From contig PDUO01000019.1 of the NCBI GenBank assembly GCA_003008705.1, positions 182,552-246,551 on the forward strand: DNA of 64,000 nt, read 5' to 3'. The notes beneath the pieces are model-generated. The model did no database searches. It was given only the letters and a program-made list of their open reading frames with translations, and had not been told where the DNA came from. Source of the stretch: Pezicula radicicola (lineage: Eukaryota; Ascomycota; Leotiomycetes; Helotiales; Dermateaceae). Made by a program: the position numbers and the translations under genes. Of the stretch, positions 1 through 11,565 are shown one piece after another; within the stretch, counting starts at the first letter, position 1; each line of letters starts with the position of its first letter.

Positions 1-632
1 ACGCGTGGGTTGGCGGTACTAGTGGTGTGCCTGCGGAGCTTGTCGGGTTAGTTGGTATTGGTTGAGTTTTAGGATGGGTTGTTGACTATTTGCAGAAAAT
101 ACGCGAAGCACACCACATCAACTTACTACTACTACATGTGGCGGTTTGGTTGGGTCTTCTACTTAATGGCCCTGATCTTCGATGTTCTCGCATTCTTCAG
201 CAGCTTACTAGCACCCTTCAGCCGGCTTGCATCGGGTCTCTCAGGCACTATACTTATGTTCGCCTTGTTCTGGATGACCCTCGCCGCGTCACTCATGACG
301 TATGTAGACTTATTCACTTGCTCAATGTACATTACTAACTTAACTTGTCTCGCAGCGTGACCTTTGTCAAGATGCGCAACGTCTTCCGCCACAATGGTAT
401 CAGTGCTGATGTAGGCCAATATGCCTTTGGGTTCACCTGGGGTGCTTGGGCTGCTATGCTCATCGCAACCGTCTTGCTATTCCTCGGATGCGGACTCGGG
501 GGTCGTAAGGACCATGTGACGACGAGTAGCGGTGGCATGTTCCGTCGAAACCGTAGCAAGCGTTCCGCGAGAGGTTCAAGAGGGTCATTTATCGACAATG
601 AGAGTGGGCGCCGTGTAAAGGAGGAGTACTAA
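1..632 (+). CDS. SUR7/PalI-family plasma-membrane protein, 5' end outside the window
   Basis: Three exons are visible: before 46, 96-299 and 356-632. They are joined across introns 47-95 (GTTAGT donor) and 300-355 (GTATGT donor, ACTAAC branch, CGCAG acceptor), and the frame is kept across both. The visible C-terminal part has three membrane segments: WVFYLMALIFDVLAFFSSLL, a second around ILMFALFWMTLAASLM, and a third around AAMLIATVLLFLGCGL. A basic cytoplasmic tail rich in Arg and Ser follows. This is the layout of the SUR7/FMP45 (claudin-like) family, four-span proteins of eisosome/MCC membrane domains. The first membrane span and the extracellular Cys motif lie upstream of base 1 and cannot be checked. 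The stop is TAA at 630-632. Confidence 0.85.
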
Positions 633-3600
633 AGGGCGAATACGGTTGTGAAGTCAGCAGACGATGAGTGATGATATGATTGTCCTTTACTTTTTGGATC
701 CACGATGAGATGATGGAGGTAGGAGGCTAGGATCATGATATGGCGGAATAGGGATGGGAGGAAATGGAATCTGGAAAGTAGGACAACACACATGTATTAT
801 ATGCAGATGTGCTTTGATCGGGATCACATGGCGTTTAAGAATGGCTTGAGCTGCTGGAGAGCTCTTTAACAGCCAATTTAATGTCTATAATACCAATACG
901 AACGAGTAATACAATTACTTATACCTCTGAGCTGAGTGTCTAGCAAGAGCCTTGAAGTGCAAGGTTTCTTTCCCTAAATAAGCTGAAAGACAATTGGTTA
1001 TAATATCAAAGGGTTTTTGACAATCAAATCAACTGTCAACCTAGAGGGTATATACGAGAGAAAACTTTCCTTTCCTATGCAAGTATCTGTGGCTAAGAAA
1101 ACAAATAGTTACCATGTTGAAAGTTTCTAGCACATGGAATCATTAGGTTAATTTCTGCCTTACCCTCCTTACATCACCTAAGTTTTCTTCGTAATTTTCT
1201 TTCGTACTAGTAAAATAAGGTTCCCCCCCGCCCCGGAATTTCCTTTCCTACACACATAGGTACATCCTTTTTCAAGTTTTAAAATTTTCCTTACATAGTT
1301 ATAGATAGACCTTGTTGAATTGGAAGGGTTATTTGGGAGTAACATGTGGGTAGTGTGATGTTGTATTCTGTATGGAGCTAGTAGCGTGTGGGAATGGACC
1401 TACTCATAGTAATAAGTAGGTGGATGATCATGTGAAATATTTTTGTAACTTAATAGACCTTATAGGCTTTGCAAACTTTTCAGGCCTTGAAGGTACGTAA
1501 GTGAGAGTCCTCTATCTGTTCAAGTGTGAGGAAAGGAAGAAGTTTCTTTCTCTCTTCTTTTCTTCTTCTTCAGAAGTGCTGTGTATTGAATATTGAGCAC
1601 AGTTAGTATTCAAGTATTCACATTGTAATTGCACCGAGTTTTCTTTTTCGGAGTTTATTTAGAAAATGTTTGATTACTATATATTACATCTCGTTTCTCC
1701 TTCTATGTCATTCTCCTTCCTCCTGTCACTCTCCTTCATCCAGCTTCTAAATTAAAGCAAAAGCAAAAGTAAAAGGATTTTCTGTTTTGTTTTTGAAGAT
1801 TTAAGATCCACAGTTAGAACAGCTCTCCCCATCGTGTCCGCATGAACATGTTGTGTCCCATGAGTCGGCGTGGTAGGCTCGGCATTGACAGCAGTACCAA
1901 CCCATTTTTTTTGTGTGTGTGGGGGGTTTTGGAGGGTGGTGGGTTGGTGGTGTATTTTGTTGTGGGTTGGGTTTATGGTGGGTTGATGAGAGTGGGTAAT
2001 TAGCTGGTTAGAGGGAGTGGAGTGTGTTTTGGTTTTAGGGGAGGGAAAGAGGGAGAGGGGAATCTTTTATAGGTTTTGGATTTTGATTGTTTTAGACTCT
2101 TTTTAACTGTTTTTTTTAACTGTTTTTAACTCGGTTTTGTCTATTGAGGGGAGATTAAAGGAAGGGAAGGAAAGAAAGAGGGGAGGGGTGGAATAAAGAG
2201 GGTTTAGAGGGGGAAGAAGGTAAGTGATATGAGTTGAAGTAGGTTGGAGGTGAGACGAAGTGATGTTCTTCTTTGTTTTTGAGTTAAATACAACAAAAAG
2301 AAAACAAAAAGAAACCCCCCTTCCTACCATTTGTTGTTAGGGCCTAAGGCTCTTTAGGCTTTAGGCTTTGTTTAGCGAGGTAGGTGGCGGAGGGTGAGGG
2401 GAGAGGAGGGGAATAGAGGAGGGGCTAAAAGTGAGATAGATGAATGTGTTAGTGGGGTCCGGTAGGAGATTTTCTTTGTGAGGTTATGGGAAGTTGGGAG
2501 GGAGGGAGGGAGAGAATGAGAAAGGGATGGATGATTGATTAGTTATTGAATTTTCAGGGTTTTGAAGGAGTTTTTTTTGGGGGGGAGTGATGGGATAGGA
2601 TCGGAGAGTGGGGATTCTTTGTTGGGTTTTTGTGTTGATATTGAGAGGGGAACACTTGAATGGATACTGTAACATTTTCATTAAAACTGAGCAAAATGTT
2701 AGTTGTATTTGGAAGTACTTGATTTGGACTCATGATGTTGATTGGGCTAGTTTAGTGGAATAAAGAGCATATTTTGTGGCGCAACCTCGTCGTTGGAAGA
2801 CTTGGGTTCGAATTAGTAGGCTTGGAACAAAGAAATAGAATTTCGCAATCCTGTTTGGTTGAAAAGGATATGCTGGGTTTACGGTGGACTTGTGTGAGCC
2901 TCTTCTCTTTTATGGAAGTGCAAGGTGCTAGCTTTTGAAGTAAGAGTGTTTAGGTATTGTATGTTTGTACTTTTACAAGTGTATGTAGTAAGGTAGATCT
3001 TTAAATAGAATGTGTTTACTATTAAATAACGATTTAGTTTAAAGGGGTTTCTAGAACTAGTTATTTGACATTTTATTGTTCGGTAAGAGTAGGAGTAGCT
3101 AAATAAAGACTTAACTTGGTTGTCTGCACTAATTCTTTGTTAACTCTCTAAGTTTTCGGAACACTGTAGCAGCCTAGTTTTCAGAGACTCGCATACAATA
3201 AATAAGAAGACTACTAAGGCTAAGGGCAAGGCTAAGGATATAGATAAGGGCAAGAAGCAAGGATATAGTTCTAAAGTTTTAAGATTTACAAATATATATT
3301 AATCTACCTTATCTGCACTATGTTTTTCATGTAAATAAGAGTAAATAAGCCCTTGTTCTACAAAGGTTCAATATAGGCATACATAGTGGTATACTTTTTA
3401 TATAAATATTAGTCGAATATTGAACTTAGCCGCTCAAATCCAACTAGAAATTCTCTTAAATCGAACCTTCTGTCCTAAATTTGATGTCAACTTTAGTTGG
3501 ATTCGAGGACGCAAATATTCACAATTCGACAATTCGATCGGAGCCCTAACAGTTGCAGCCGGGGCTGGCAACTTCTTAACCCAGTGAATAGGAGGCGGTA

Positions 3601-4361
3601 CTTAATTGGCGGACCATTGAGTATGTGGTTTGCCCTGTGAGAAAATGGTAGAACGCTGCACGAAGCGGAGGACAATAAATGGAATGTTTAGGCCGGGTAT
3701 GTTGGATTTGGGAAGTATTAGGAACGGCCGTGCCCTTTGAAGGTGGATGTGAGCGTAGTTATTGAGTGCTGTTATAGTTGAAACACTTTACTGTTGACCT
3801 CTAGTGTATAGTCGTAGTAACTAGTGTGCTGCAAGAAAAAGATGGCATTGCTGGTAGCAAGTAATGAGGGACTATTGAATATTCGTGTTGTAGCTGATAG
3901 TAGAGGAGTTGGCGGGTTGGAAAGTTGGCGAAGGTGAGCTGTTTTCTGTCTGGTATGATGATGAAGTAGGAACTGAGGCGGGTGATAGAGGATTGTGGTT
4001 GTTAAGAATGATGGTATTGGGGTAGCGGTAAGTATTTAGAGCTTTCGGATGAAAAGGTCTCCTAGCAGGTGTATAGTGTCTGATAGGGAGTCTCGCAAGA
4101 AGAGATTGGCTGTCGATAGATTCGAGGTTCCAGTTTAGCTAGTGGTGCTTGGTAGTAGAGAAGTTATATGGAATATCTCTTGAAGGCTTGAGCAGAGATT
4201 ATTGAGTAGCCGAGATGCTGGCAACAGAACCACGCCCACAATCAGGCATTTACTGCAACGCCACCATGTCCCTGGGGGACCATGTGGCAACCACTTGTAG
4301 GCGGTAACTACAGCGAGTAAATGTAGTGATTATTAGAAAGGCGCATATTAGAGGCGAAGCA
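633..4361. other. Long gene-free spacer
   Basis: No reading frame here resembles a known protein. The stretch includes the 3' flank of the SUR7 gene, pyrimidine- and purine-biased tracts, a strongly G/T-rich block (about 1900-2690), degenerate GGCTAAG-like repeats near 3215-3260, and AT-rich DNA. The short open frames at 2103-2330, 2484-2681 and 3493-3675 lie in low-complexity sequence and are not supported as genes. Confidence 0.6.
1905..2690. repeat. Strand-asymmetric G/T- and G/A-rich tract
   Basis: The plus strand has very little C for roughly 800 bases, with many G runs (for example GGGAGGGAGGGAGGGAG near 2494-2511 and GGGGGG near 2579). It looks like an old simple-sequence or polypurine tract. 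Closely spaced G runs could form quadruplexes on this strand. No coding content was recognised. Confidence 0.6.
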
Positions 4362-5351
4362 TCAGTGATGTTGTTGGTGAATATGGCGGTTGAGGTTATC
4401 TTTTCGGGTAAATATGCTCCGGGAAGTGCAGCTGGGGAAGGGACAGTGGAAGTTTCCAGAAGGTAGAATCCGATGATCGCGTCTGGCAAGGTGGTTTCGA
4501 AGATCTTTAGTAGTTGCAAAACCGCGTTGTTGGAACTGACAACCTGGAAGTGTGCATTTGTGAGAGCGAATGTGTTTTCTCTTGTGGTGGCTAATTATAA
4601 CATTTAGTCGGTTGTTGGCAAAAGGATGTGCTTGGGTGACTATTTACTTACTTTAGATCGCCCTGTCGACAAAAATTCTGTCCACAGTCTCCACATGAGA
4701 AACAATTATCTTTGCTTGGAACTTCCGCATTCGAGTTTTCGAGATCTTGATATTTAGGATCTTGAATATTTGGCGAGGGTAATAAGTCTTTGATGCACTT
4801 ATCTTCGAAGGTACTGAGCACGCCATCTCCAAGGTCATTGCGTCCATCAAAATATGTACTGAAATAGTCGATTGGCTCACATCCGTGTTCTATTCGTTCA
4901 ATGTGTAGCAAAGAGTAGATTGGCCTAGCATTGAATTCTGCTTCTTCGTTGTCTAATAAGTACGGATCGCAGGCTTCTGGTCGAAAAGGCGAGAAATATT
5001 GATTTTGAGAGTTTGGTGATACGGCCTCTGATCTTCAATATACGATGAGCTTTTTTTTTCTTCTTCTCATAACTGCGACTGTTCAAGAAAACTTACTCTG
5101 TGAATGTCGGTTGGCTGAAAGTTACACGATGGTCCCCACCTTCGCGTGTTATAACAACTGAGCGGAGACCTCTTGGGTCTCCGCGAGTGACGCTTCAGAG
5201 GAAGACGAAGCCTTTCTCTTCAATCTCTTGATTGTTGAGAGGTCGAAAAGGTTGTACTTCAAGAAATAGAGCTTGAAATTTGATGGCGGTTTGTTTGTTG
5301 GGAAATAGATTGCCCTGCTTGCGTACGCCTTAGACGACGTAGCTCACAGGG
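4362..5351 (-). CDS. C2H2 zinc-finger protein, 3' exons clear, 5' end unresolved and possibly broken
   Basis: The supported exons are 4652-5032 and 4362-4590, joined over intron 4591-4651 (GTAAGT donor, CGACTAAAT branch, TTAG acceptor). A likely upstream exon ends at 5097 (intron 5033-5096). The last exons encode three zinc fingers. Finger 1 is CGDCGQNFCRQGDLNHHKRKH, spanning the intron, with exact C-x2-C-x12-H-x4-H spacing. Finger 2 starts CTLPGC and ends HLARRDH. Finger 3 starts CPFPSC and ends at the extreme C terminus. It is probably a DNA-binding regulator. No Met lies in frame in exon 4652-5032, so the start must be further upstream. There the most coherent frame has in-frame stops at 5195-5197 (TGA) and 5330-5332 (TAA), while a second frame stays open over the same stretch. 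The locus is either a pseudogene or has an exon I could not place. Confidence 0.6.
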
Positions 5352-6544
5352 CTGAAGGAATATTGCACTGTTTTTACTTGTGATTGTTATTCTAGTCTCA
5401 AGATATATGCTTAGCAAAATCAGAGCTTGTGGGAACAGTATCTAAAGAGAAGGGTTGAACGGCTTTATAACCAGACATCAACTCGAGGCTCTTTGTCCAG
5501 AAATCGTGGTTTGGGCAGCCCTGGGCACCAATACATCTTATCAGGCTTCTATAAGGCACACTTGGAGGCCTCCGCAAATGCCTTACTTCGTATGATTCGT
5601 TGGTTCTTTTCGTTGGGCAGATATCTCATCCACTGACAGATGAATCGTGACGTTGTGTATAGCAAGATGAACCTATAAAGTGACAGGAGGCCTCCAAGTA
5701 AGCTTTAAGAAGCCTCACTTTGAAAACCCCCATGTGTTTCTTGTGATTGAGGGGCTGTCGCTAACCCGTATTGCTCACCGAGCTCCTTTGGAGGCCTCCA
5801 GTATGTGTCAAATCACATGATATTCTCGGTTAAAAAGGGGGACACTATGTCAATCCAATTAGACTTTACAACCGGTGTGCATCCAAACCAGTTTCTGGAA
5901 GGGAAAAAGAATGACTTGAAAGACTGTTGTAGCGATTAGTAAGGAATAGCTGAGTTTACAAAACCTACTAAATCCACTCTCTCAAAAAAGTAATAACAGC
6001 TTTCACAATAGCAACACAGTTGAATATAACAAACGTCCAATTCGCTGAGAATTATTAACCTCTTCTAACCCAAGGTCCTGTCCTTCTACTCCTATGGCCA
6101 CAAGACAAAGAAGTTTAAGCAGCCGCTTCTTGTTACTAGTCTGGCCTTGTATAAACACCATTCATCCTTTCGGTTTCCCGATATTTTTCTTTACTCTTTT
6201 CTATAGCGAGGGCTCGAGTTTGTCACGATATCGAACATATATGATAGCCTTCGTAGCTAGAGTTCAAGAGTAGGTGTGCATAGACAATTGTTTACATGTT
6301 AGTAATTGAAAGGTTGTTCCCCAGCCAGAGAAATCGCTGTGAGATGGGTGGCTAAAATCTTCCCATTCAGCACCTCATGTCTTCTGATCTATTCCCAAGC
6401 TATGAACATTAACTATTGAACTTTATATTATCATTGCAAATATCTATATCCTGTACTGCAGTAGAAAATTCCCAAAATGCTGCGCCAGCGTGGTCATTCA
6501 ATCTCGATGAAATTCCTAGTCATAAATAGAATGCCCTCTGAAAT
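5352..6544. other. Spacer with inverted GGAGGCCTCC repeats
   Basis: No gene was recognised. The notable content is an imperfect inverted repeat at 5541-5717 and a third copy of its palindromic core at 5790-5799. The rest is AT-rich 3' flank of the acyltransferase relic. Confidence 0.5.
5541..5717. repeat. Imperfect inverted repeat with palindromic core GGAGGCCTCC
   Basis: Arm 1 (about 5541-5573) is the reverse complement of arm 2 (about 5686-5717) over roughly 32 bases, with a few mismatches. Both arms carry the 10-bp palindrome GGAGGCCTCC (5564-5573 and 5686-5695). About 112 bases separate the arms. The same palindrome occurs once more at 5790-5799. This could be the remnant of a small inverted-repeat element or a hairpin-forming regulatory sequence. 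I saw no clear target-site duplication. Confidence 0.55.
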
Positions 6545-9003
6545 CTAGAGACTTCTCCATAACCGCCACTTTAGACTTGCCCTTATCACTCCCATCCGCG
6601 GCTGGTTTTCTTTCTCATCAGCACAAATATCTTCTGTTTGCTGCTCGACAGTGTTGACATTCCTAGCCAGAAGAAGTTCCTTAGCAAACGGGTATGTAGT
6701 CGGCATTTTTGGTGCGGGTTCCTGACTAGCATTGTCCCACAAGCTGAGAGTCATCTTCTTTCCTAGCAACTCAATCGGTGGTGTGAGGATTGGAAGACTT
6801 GCGAGTAAAGTTCCGTAACAAATAATAAAAGTAAGTGTTAGGCATAGCCAGTAAGGAGCTCCGTACCAAAAGATGGAGATCATAGCCCAGGATCCCACTG
6901 ACCAGAAGATGAAACCATGGATTAAGTAGACGGTGAAAATGTGTGGAAAGAGCAATTGGAACACCTTGAGAGACAACACTTTCTGAACTGCCGGGCTTAT
7001 CTCGATTATCAGTTGCATGCTGATTGTTGTCAAGAGAGCATTGAGTCGGGGAATGAAGTAATCTGGGTAGATACTGTTTCCAGATCGAGATATAGATAGT
7101 CCGCTTGCCGTGTCAGGATGCCATCCATATTCAACCTCAGCGTACTGGATTCCAGTCCATTGAGTCATCATGTCAATGGTAAAACCACCAAGAGCGACGC
7201 AGATTAATAAGAATAAAAGTGGATAGTAGACGAATGGTTTCGGATGAAGCCACTTCTTGTATTTGAAAGTGATATCCAGATCAGCCAACAGAATTCCGGC
7301 ATAGTAGTAACTTCCCCAAGAGAGGCCATACCAATTATTCGCGATGCAAAATGCATACAGAGCAAATCGTTTCCATTGTGTCTTGCATTCTTTGACGATA
7401 ATCAAGGCAAGAAGCGTCTGCCACACACCTTGCAGTTGAACTGGAATTGTCCATAGAACACTAGTACAGTAATTATAAGTAATCATCGGTGCTGCATTAG
7501 GAATTAGGTATGCAAGTTGAATAATCGCACTGACGAAATACCCGGGATTTGGCCTGATAGCGGTGAAAGGCCATGGAGACCATGTTACTGAAGGAAGATA
7601 TTCAAGCCAGGTGAGAGCTCCAGCATCTATAAGGAAGTATTCGAGAGTAGCGATTGAAGCCATCGGATTCAAAAGACGAAAAGGTCGTGCAACAATCTTC
7701 TGAGCCATATTATCCAACTTGCCAGTTCTGAGGTAGTTTGTAACTAGGAAACGTGTGGAAATCATAAGGAAAGGGCCGATCCAGAGTGGATCAAGAAAGT
7801 ATGAAGCAATCGTCTTCCTGGCCCAGATCTCGCTCTAGTAATGTGGGCGAACTGACGGAATGATGATGGTTGTCCAGAAGCTTAACCCGAAGTGGTTGAG
7901 AGTTACTAGAATTGCACTGATTTAAATGAAGCCGGCAAGATAATCCACACGCTGCTGCGGTTTAGGGCCCGGCTTTGCAACAGATAGAGCTGTAGTTTGA
8001 ACTTCTGCGGGCTTTTTCTCAGTCGTAGCTGCCGTTAAACCACTTTCTTGAAACTTGACCGTTTCCTCATCCTTAGTTATTGACTTCACTGGAACCACTA
8101 TCACTGGTGACCAACCCCTGTGGTGAAGTGACAGAAGCAGAAGGCGTATGTGACCTCGACGATGAGGCTGGCACTCAGACGGCGAGAAAGGAAAGTAATT
8201 TGACCGTGGTGTCAGACATCAAGCCGTGGAAAGTATTCGATTGTCAGATCAACTCTAGAATTTGCTCTTGATGGTCGCCGAGACACCTCAGCGCTCTGAT
8301 ACTGTGGTGCTGGTGTTTGAAGGCCCGAATAAGTTGGTGGAGGCAACAAGCTTGGAGATAAGGGTTCATTAGACAACCGGTCACGAGAAGAACTGCCATT
8401 GATGCTGTTGTTGTTGGTAGAATCACTAGGACGTGAACCCATCACCTCAGACTCCGTGTACGAGTTAGCAGATCTTGTAGAAACTGAGGAGTTGAGCGGC
8501 TTTCTCGTAGTAAAGCCGAGTTTTTCAGAAATTGAACCCCAAGATGCCCTCCGCCAAAGAGTCTTCATCATCAGAATAGTGAACAAGGCTGCAAAGACGA
8601 TATCGATAGTCAATGCAACCCACAGAGGTGACCATTTCTTGTGATGTTGTTTCCATTTGTGAGTGGCTTCAGTGGGATACGAAGTCGAACCACGAAGGGT
8701 TTGTCAGACATCCGACATGCAGCATCGGGTGTGCATCTCCCATCAAACTCCTTAATTTGCTCTTTCGTAGCCAATGATGAATCGAAAAAAAATTATTGTC
8801 CACCCAATATTGGCCTCTGATTGATGCTGAGGTGGTCCTTGAGTGTTATATTTATTGCCAAGCGACCAATGCTGCCAATGAAGTGCTGATGGTGTACTGG
8901 GCAATGTGCCGTTTGTCTCCTTGGTGAAGCTTTGCTGTAGGACATTTCCAATGTAGTAATCACATGCCTTGCCGTCACAGTTGCAACGGCTGAAGTATTT
9001 CAT
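6545..9003 (-). pseudogene. Acyltransferase-3 family membrane protein, disrupted
   Basis: The C-terminal 406 codons (6545-7765) form a clean multi-span acyltransferase-3 (OafA/NodX-type) domain with about ten hydrophobic segments, typical of fungal O-acyltransferases. The same frame continues upstream through YLAGF to 8104, but is cut by TAG at 7835-7837 and TAA at 7922-7924. Further upstream, 8212-8645 encodes a membrane anchor (LTIDIVFAALFTILMMKTLW) and a Ser-rich linker in another frame. 8752-9003 encodes an N-terminal luminal-looking segment (CNCDGKACDYYIGNVL). The N-terminal frame breaks at an A8 run (8785-8792): one base fewer would join GWTIIF to FDSSLATKEQIKEF. At least one further frame change lies between 8640 and 8740, and probably two between 7920 and 8215. 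The gene is therefore non-functional, unless the frame breaks are assembly errors. Both stop codons can be derived from Gln codons by C-to-T. Confidence 0.8.
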
Positions 9004-11565
9004 CGTTTAGTTGAAGTACTAAGTAAAGTCTTAGCCCATAAGGTATACGACTTTATCGCATTTTGAAGGGCTGGAGCAGACATGGGAGTTAGTCAGGAGC
9101 TTGTTCGAAGCTATGATCTTAGACAAAATATGCTATTTGTTGAGGAGGTAGATTGATAAAGGTAGTCTGCATAAGAAGTAATAACTGATAAGTACTAAAG
9201 TCAAAATCTGACAGCCTTTACCTCACTAGTTTATTCCAATTTAAAAGATCTAGATTAGTGTTAGAGTACTATAGAATTCCATTGCTATATCATCTTAAAT
9301 TTTTAGAGTTAAAAAAAGTCAATTGGACATGTACTAGACTTTTCCCTCACTGAACTATCTATCTTGTTAAAAAAAAACACAAGATCCTGCTATTCATATC
9401 ATCGTATTTTTGCAATGGCAACACTAATTATCTGACAAGAAAACAGCCTATGGAAATATAACAAGCTATAGTTAGCGGTTTGATCTAATAAGAACTGCGT
9501 ATATTCTATTGTAGTTATACGGAAAGTATAATCCGGGCCAATATACTTAGTACTGGTGAGACTTGATAGAGGTAACTTGAGTATAAAGAAGGAATTGACT
9601 GAAACCTTTGATAAAATGACAAAAGACGTTCTGTGCTAGCCTATGGCCTAAATTTATGGCGCATTGTGGCATATGCGTCTGGTCTAGCATGAGTTAGTAG
9701 GAATAAGTCGCTTAAAGTCACTTAAAGTATGGAATTATGATTATTTGGTGTTATATAGCCTCATTGTGTCCTATAAGAAGATTAGCCACTATCGCACATA
9801 CCTAGTCTCATTTACAACATGAGGTGGATATTTACATTTCAACATCTTAGCATAATCCCTTTGCCAGAGGTGATTAAACTAGGAAATTTGTTACACTAGA
9901 CAACTGTAATCTCATTCGATCTTTTTCATATAGTTTAAACTTAGAATTTCAGGTACTAAATGCGGTTTGCTAGGACCAATTATAGAAGGTGTATTATTGC
10001 AACTGCTCCATTTTCTAGATAAGAGAATAGGAAATGTTCATTAACAACAGTTGCAGAAAACTGTATAAGCTTTAAATCAAAATCAAAATCAAAGACAGAA
10101 ATTAAGTTAGTTAGTCTAGCTACCTAAATTTAAGATATGCAAAATTATAAGGAACCCCCAACACCACATGAACAATACAACATCACAAACCTAACCTTGG
10201 ACAACTTTTATGGGTTACCTGTATTAATTAGCTATACACAAAATAACACAGAAAGTTTGGAAGAAATCGGTGGTGGAACGGAAGAGAAAAAAGGGCGGTC
10301 TGGCCCCTATGCATGGAACTTACATGTAAGTGGCTTACAGCAACTTTGCTGATGGGCAAGATCACCTGTCTATTACAGACTCGTCAAATATATCCCTCAC
10401 ACGAGGGAACTGAGAGATAGAAGGGGAGACTTTTTAATTAAAATAATGGAAATTCAGAGGGTTATTGTTTTTATACTTGTCATTTTTTATTCGCTTGTTA
10501 TATATACGTATGGTATGGCCTACGTATAGCTAACACTATTTTAGAAAGAAAGGAAAGGAGATGTTAACTTGATTAGGTTTCTTATTATATTTGTCTTAGT
10601 ATGATGCCATAAAACTTAGTTATATTTGTATAGCGCTCTCTGGTAGCTGAAAGGATTATAGATTTCTAAATATAACAAAAACTAGAGAAACCTTAAGTAT
10701 CCAGAGAGGTATGTTATTCCGAAGTTAATATATAATCTAGAATATACGGAAAGTCCGTATTACAACAGCTCTATTTCGAAGACTAGACTGAATAAGAACC
10801 CTCTTGGCGATAACACTACAGAAAGACTTTGCTTTGGCAAGACTCGTTTGTGAGGAGGCTGTAGCGTATGAGAAGTGGAAATATACAAAGGGTATTGGTG
10901 ACAAAACTTCGCCGTTAGACTCGTGGTTTTCTGAAAGTCAATCCGAATATCGATCACAGTACAGTAGTGGCCTAACTTACAAGCAAACGGAGGCTGCGAA
11001 GTTACGAAGGAAAGGCTGAGGAATGTGATATCTACTCGAGAAAGATAGTGTTACAACAACGATCACTGCTAGCGTATAAACGTGGACTCTGATTCCAGTC
11101 CGCTGTCCGCCAGTGAATATAGCCAGCAGCTGAGAAAAACAACCTAGAAGGAGGAGGTGGAAACTACAAAGCCAGTGAACAAAAATGCTTGGTTTCCTAG
11201 GACTTATCTTCGCCAATATTTACTGCGAAGAAATCATGTCTTGACAAGTGTACAGTAGAAGAAATTGTTATTAACTAACTTCTGCCTTGGCCCGTCAAGT
11301 CAGATAGATGGAAGTGTATTCCCGGTACAATGGGTCTCCCGAACTACATAACCTGCATTGCATCTCCGTCCACCCTCCATCCGATTCCAGAACTCGTACG
11401 AAGCTCGGGCTGGATAGGATTTCGGGCCGCCGTTGTCAGCTCGGTTCTTGACGACTGTCACCTAACGCCACCGCCTGTGCGCTTCCCACTGCTGACAACG
11501 GCCCGCTCTTGACATCAACGTCTGCTCGGGTAGCTGAAGCTAAAAGGTCAACTAGCTTACGACCC
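9004..11565. other. AT-rich spacer, no recognised gene
   Basis: The sequence is AT-rich with short A and T runs. A 71-codon open frame at 10804-11019 (plus strand) has ordinary amino-acid composition but no recognised motif, ATG or partner exon, so it is not called as a gene. Confidence 0.55.

Noticed and set aside
2775..2822. tRNA- or SINE-like promoter boxes (TGGCGCAAC and GGTTCGAATT)
   Set aside because: Box spacing is short and the surrounding bases do not fold into acceptor, anticodon and T stems, so no tRNA or SINE is called.
10804..11019. 71-codon open frame on the plus strand
   Set aside because: No ATG, no family motif and no partner exon; may be chance or an old relic.
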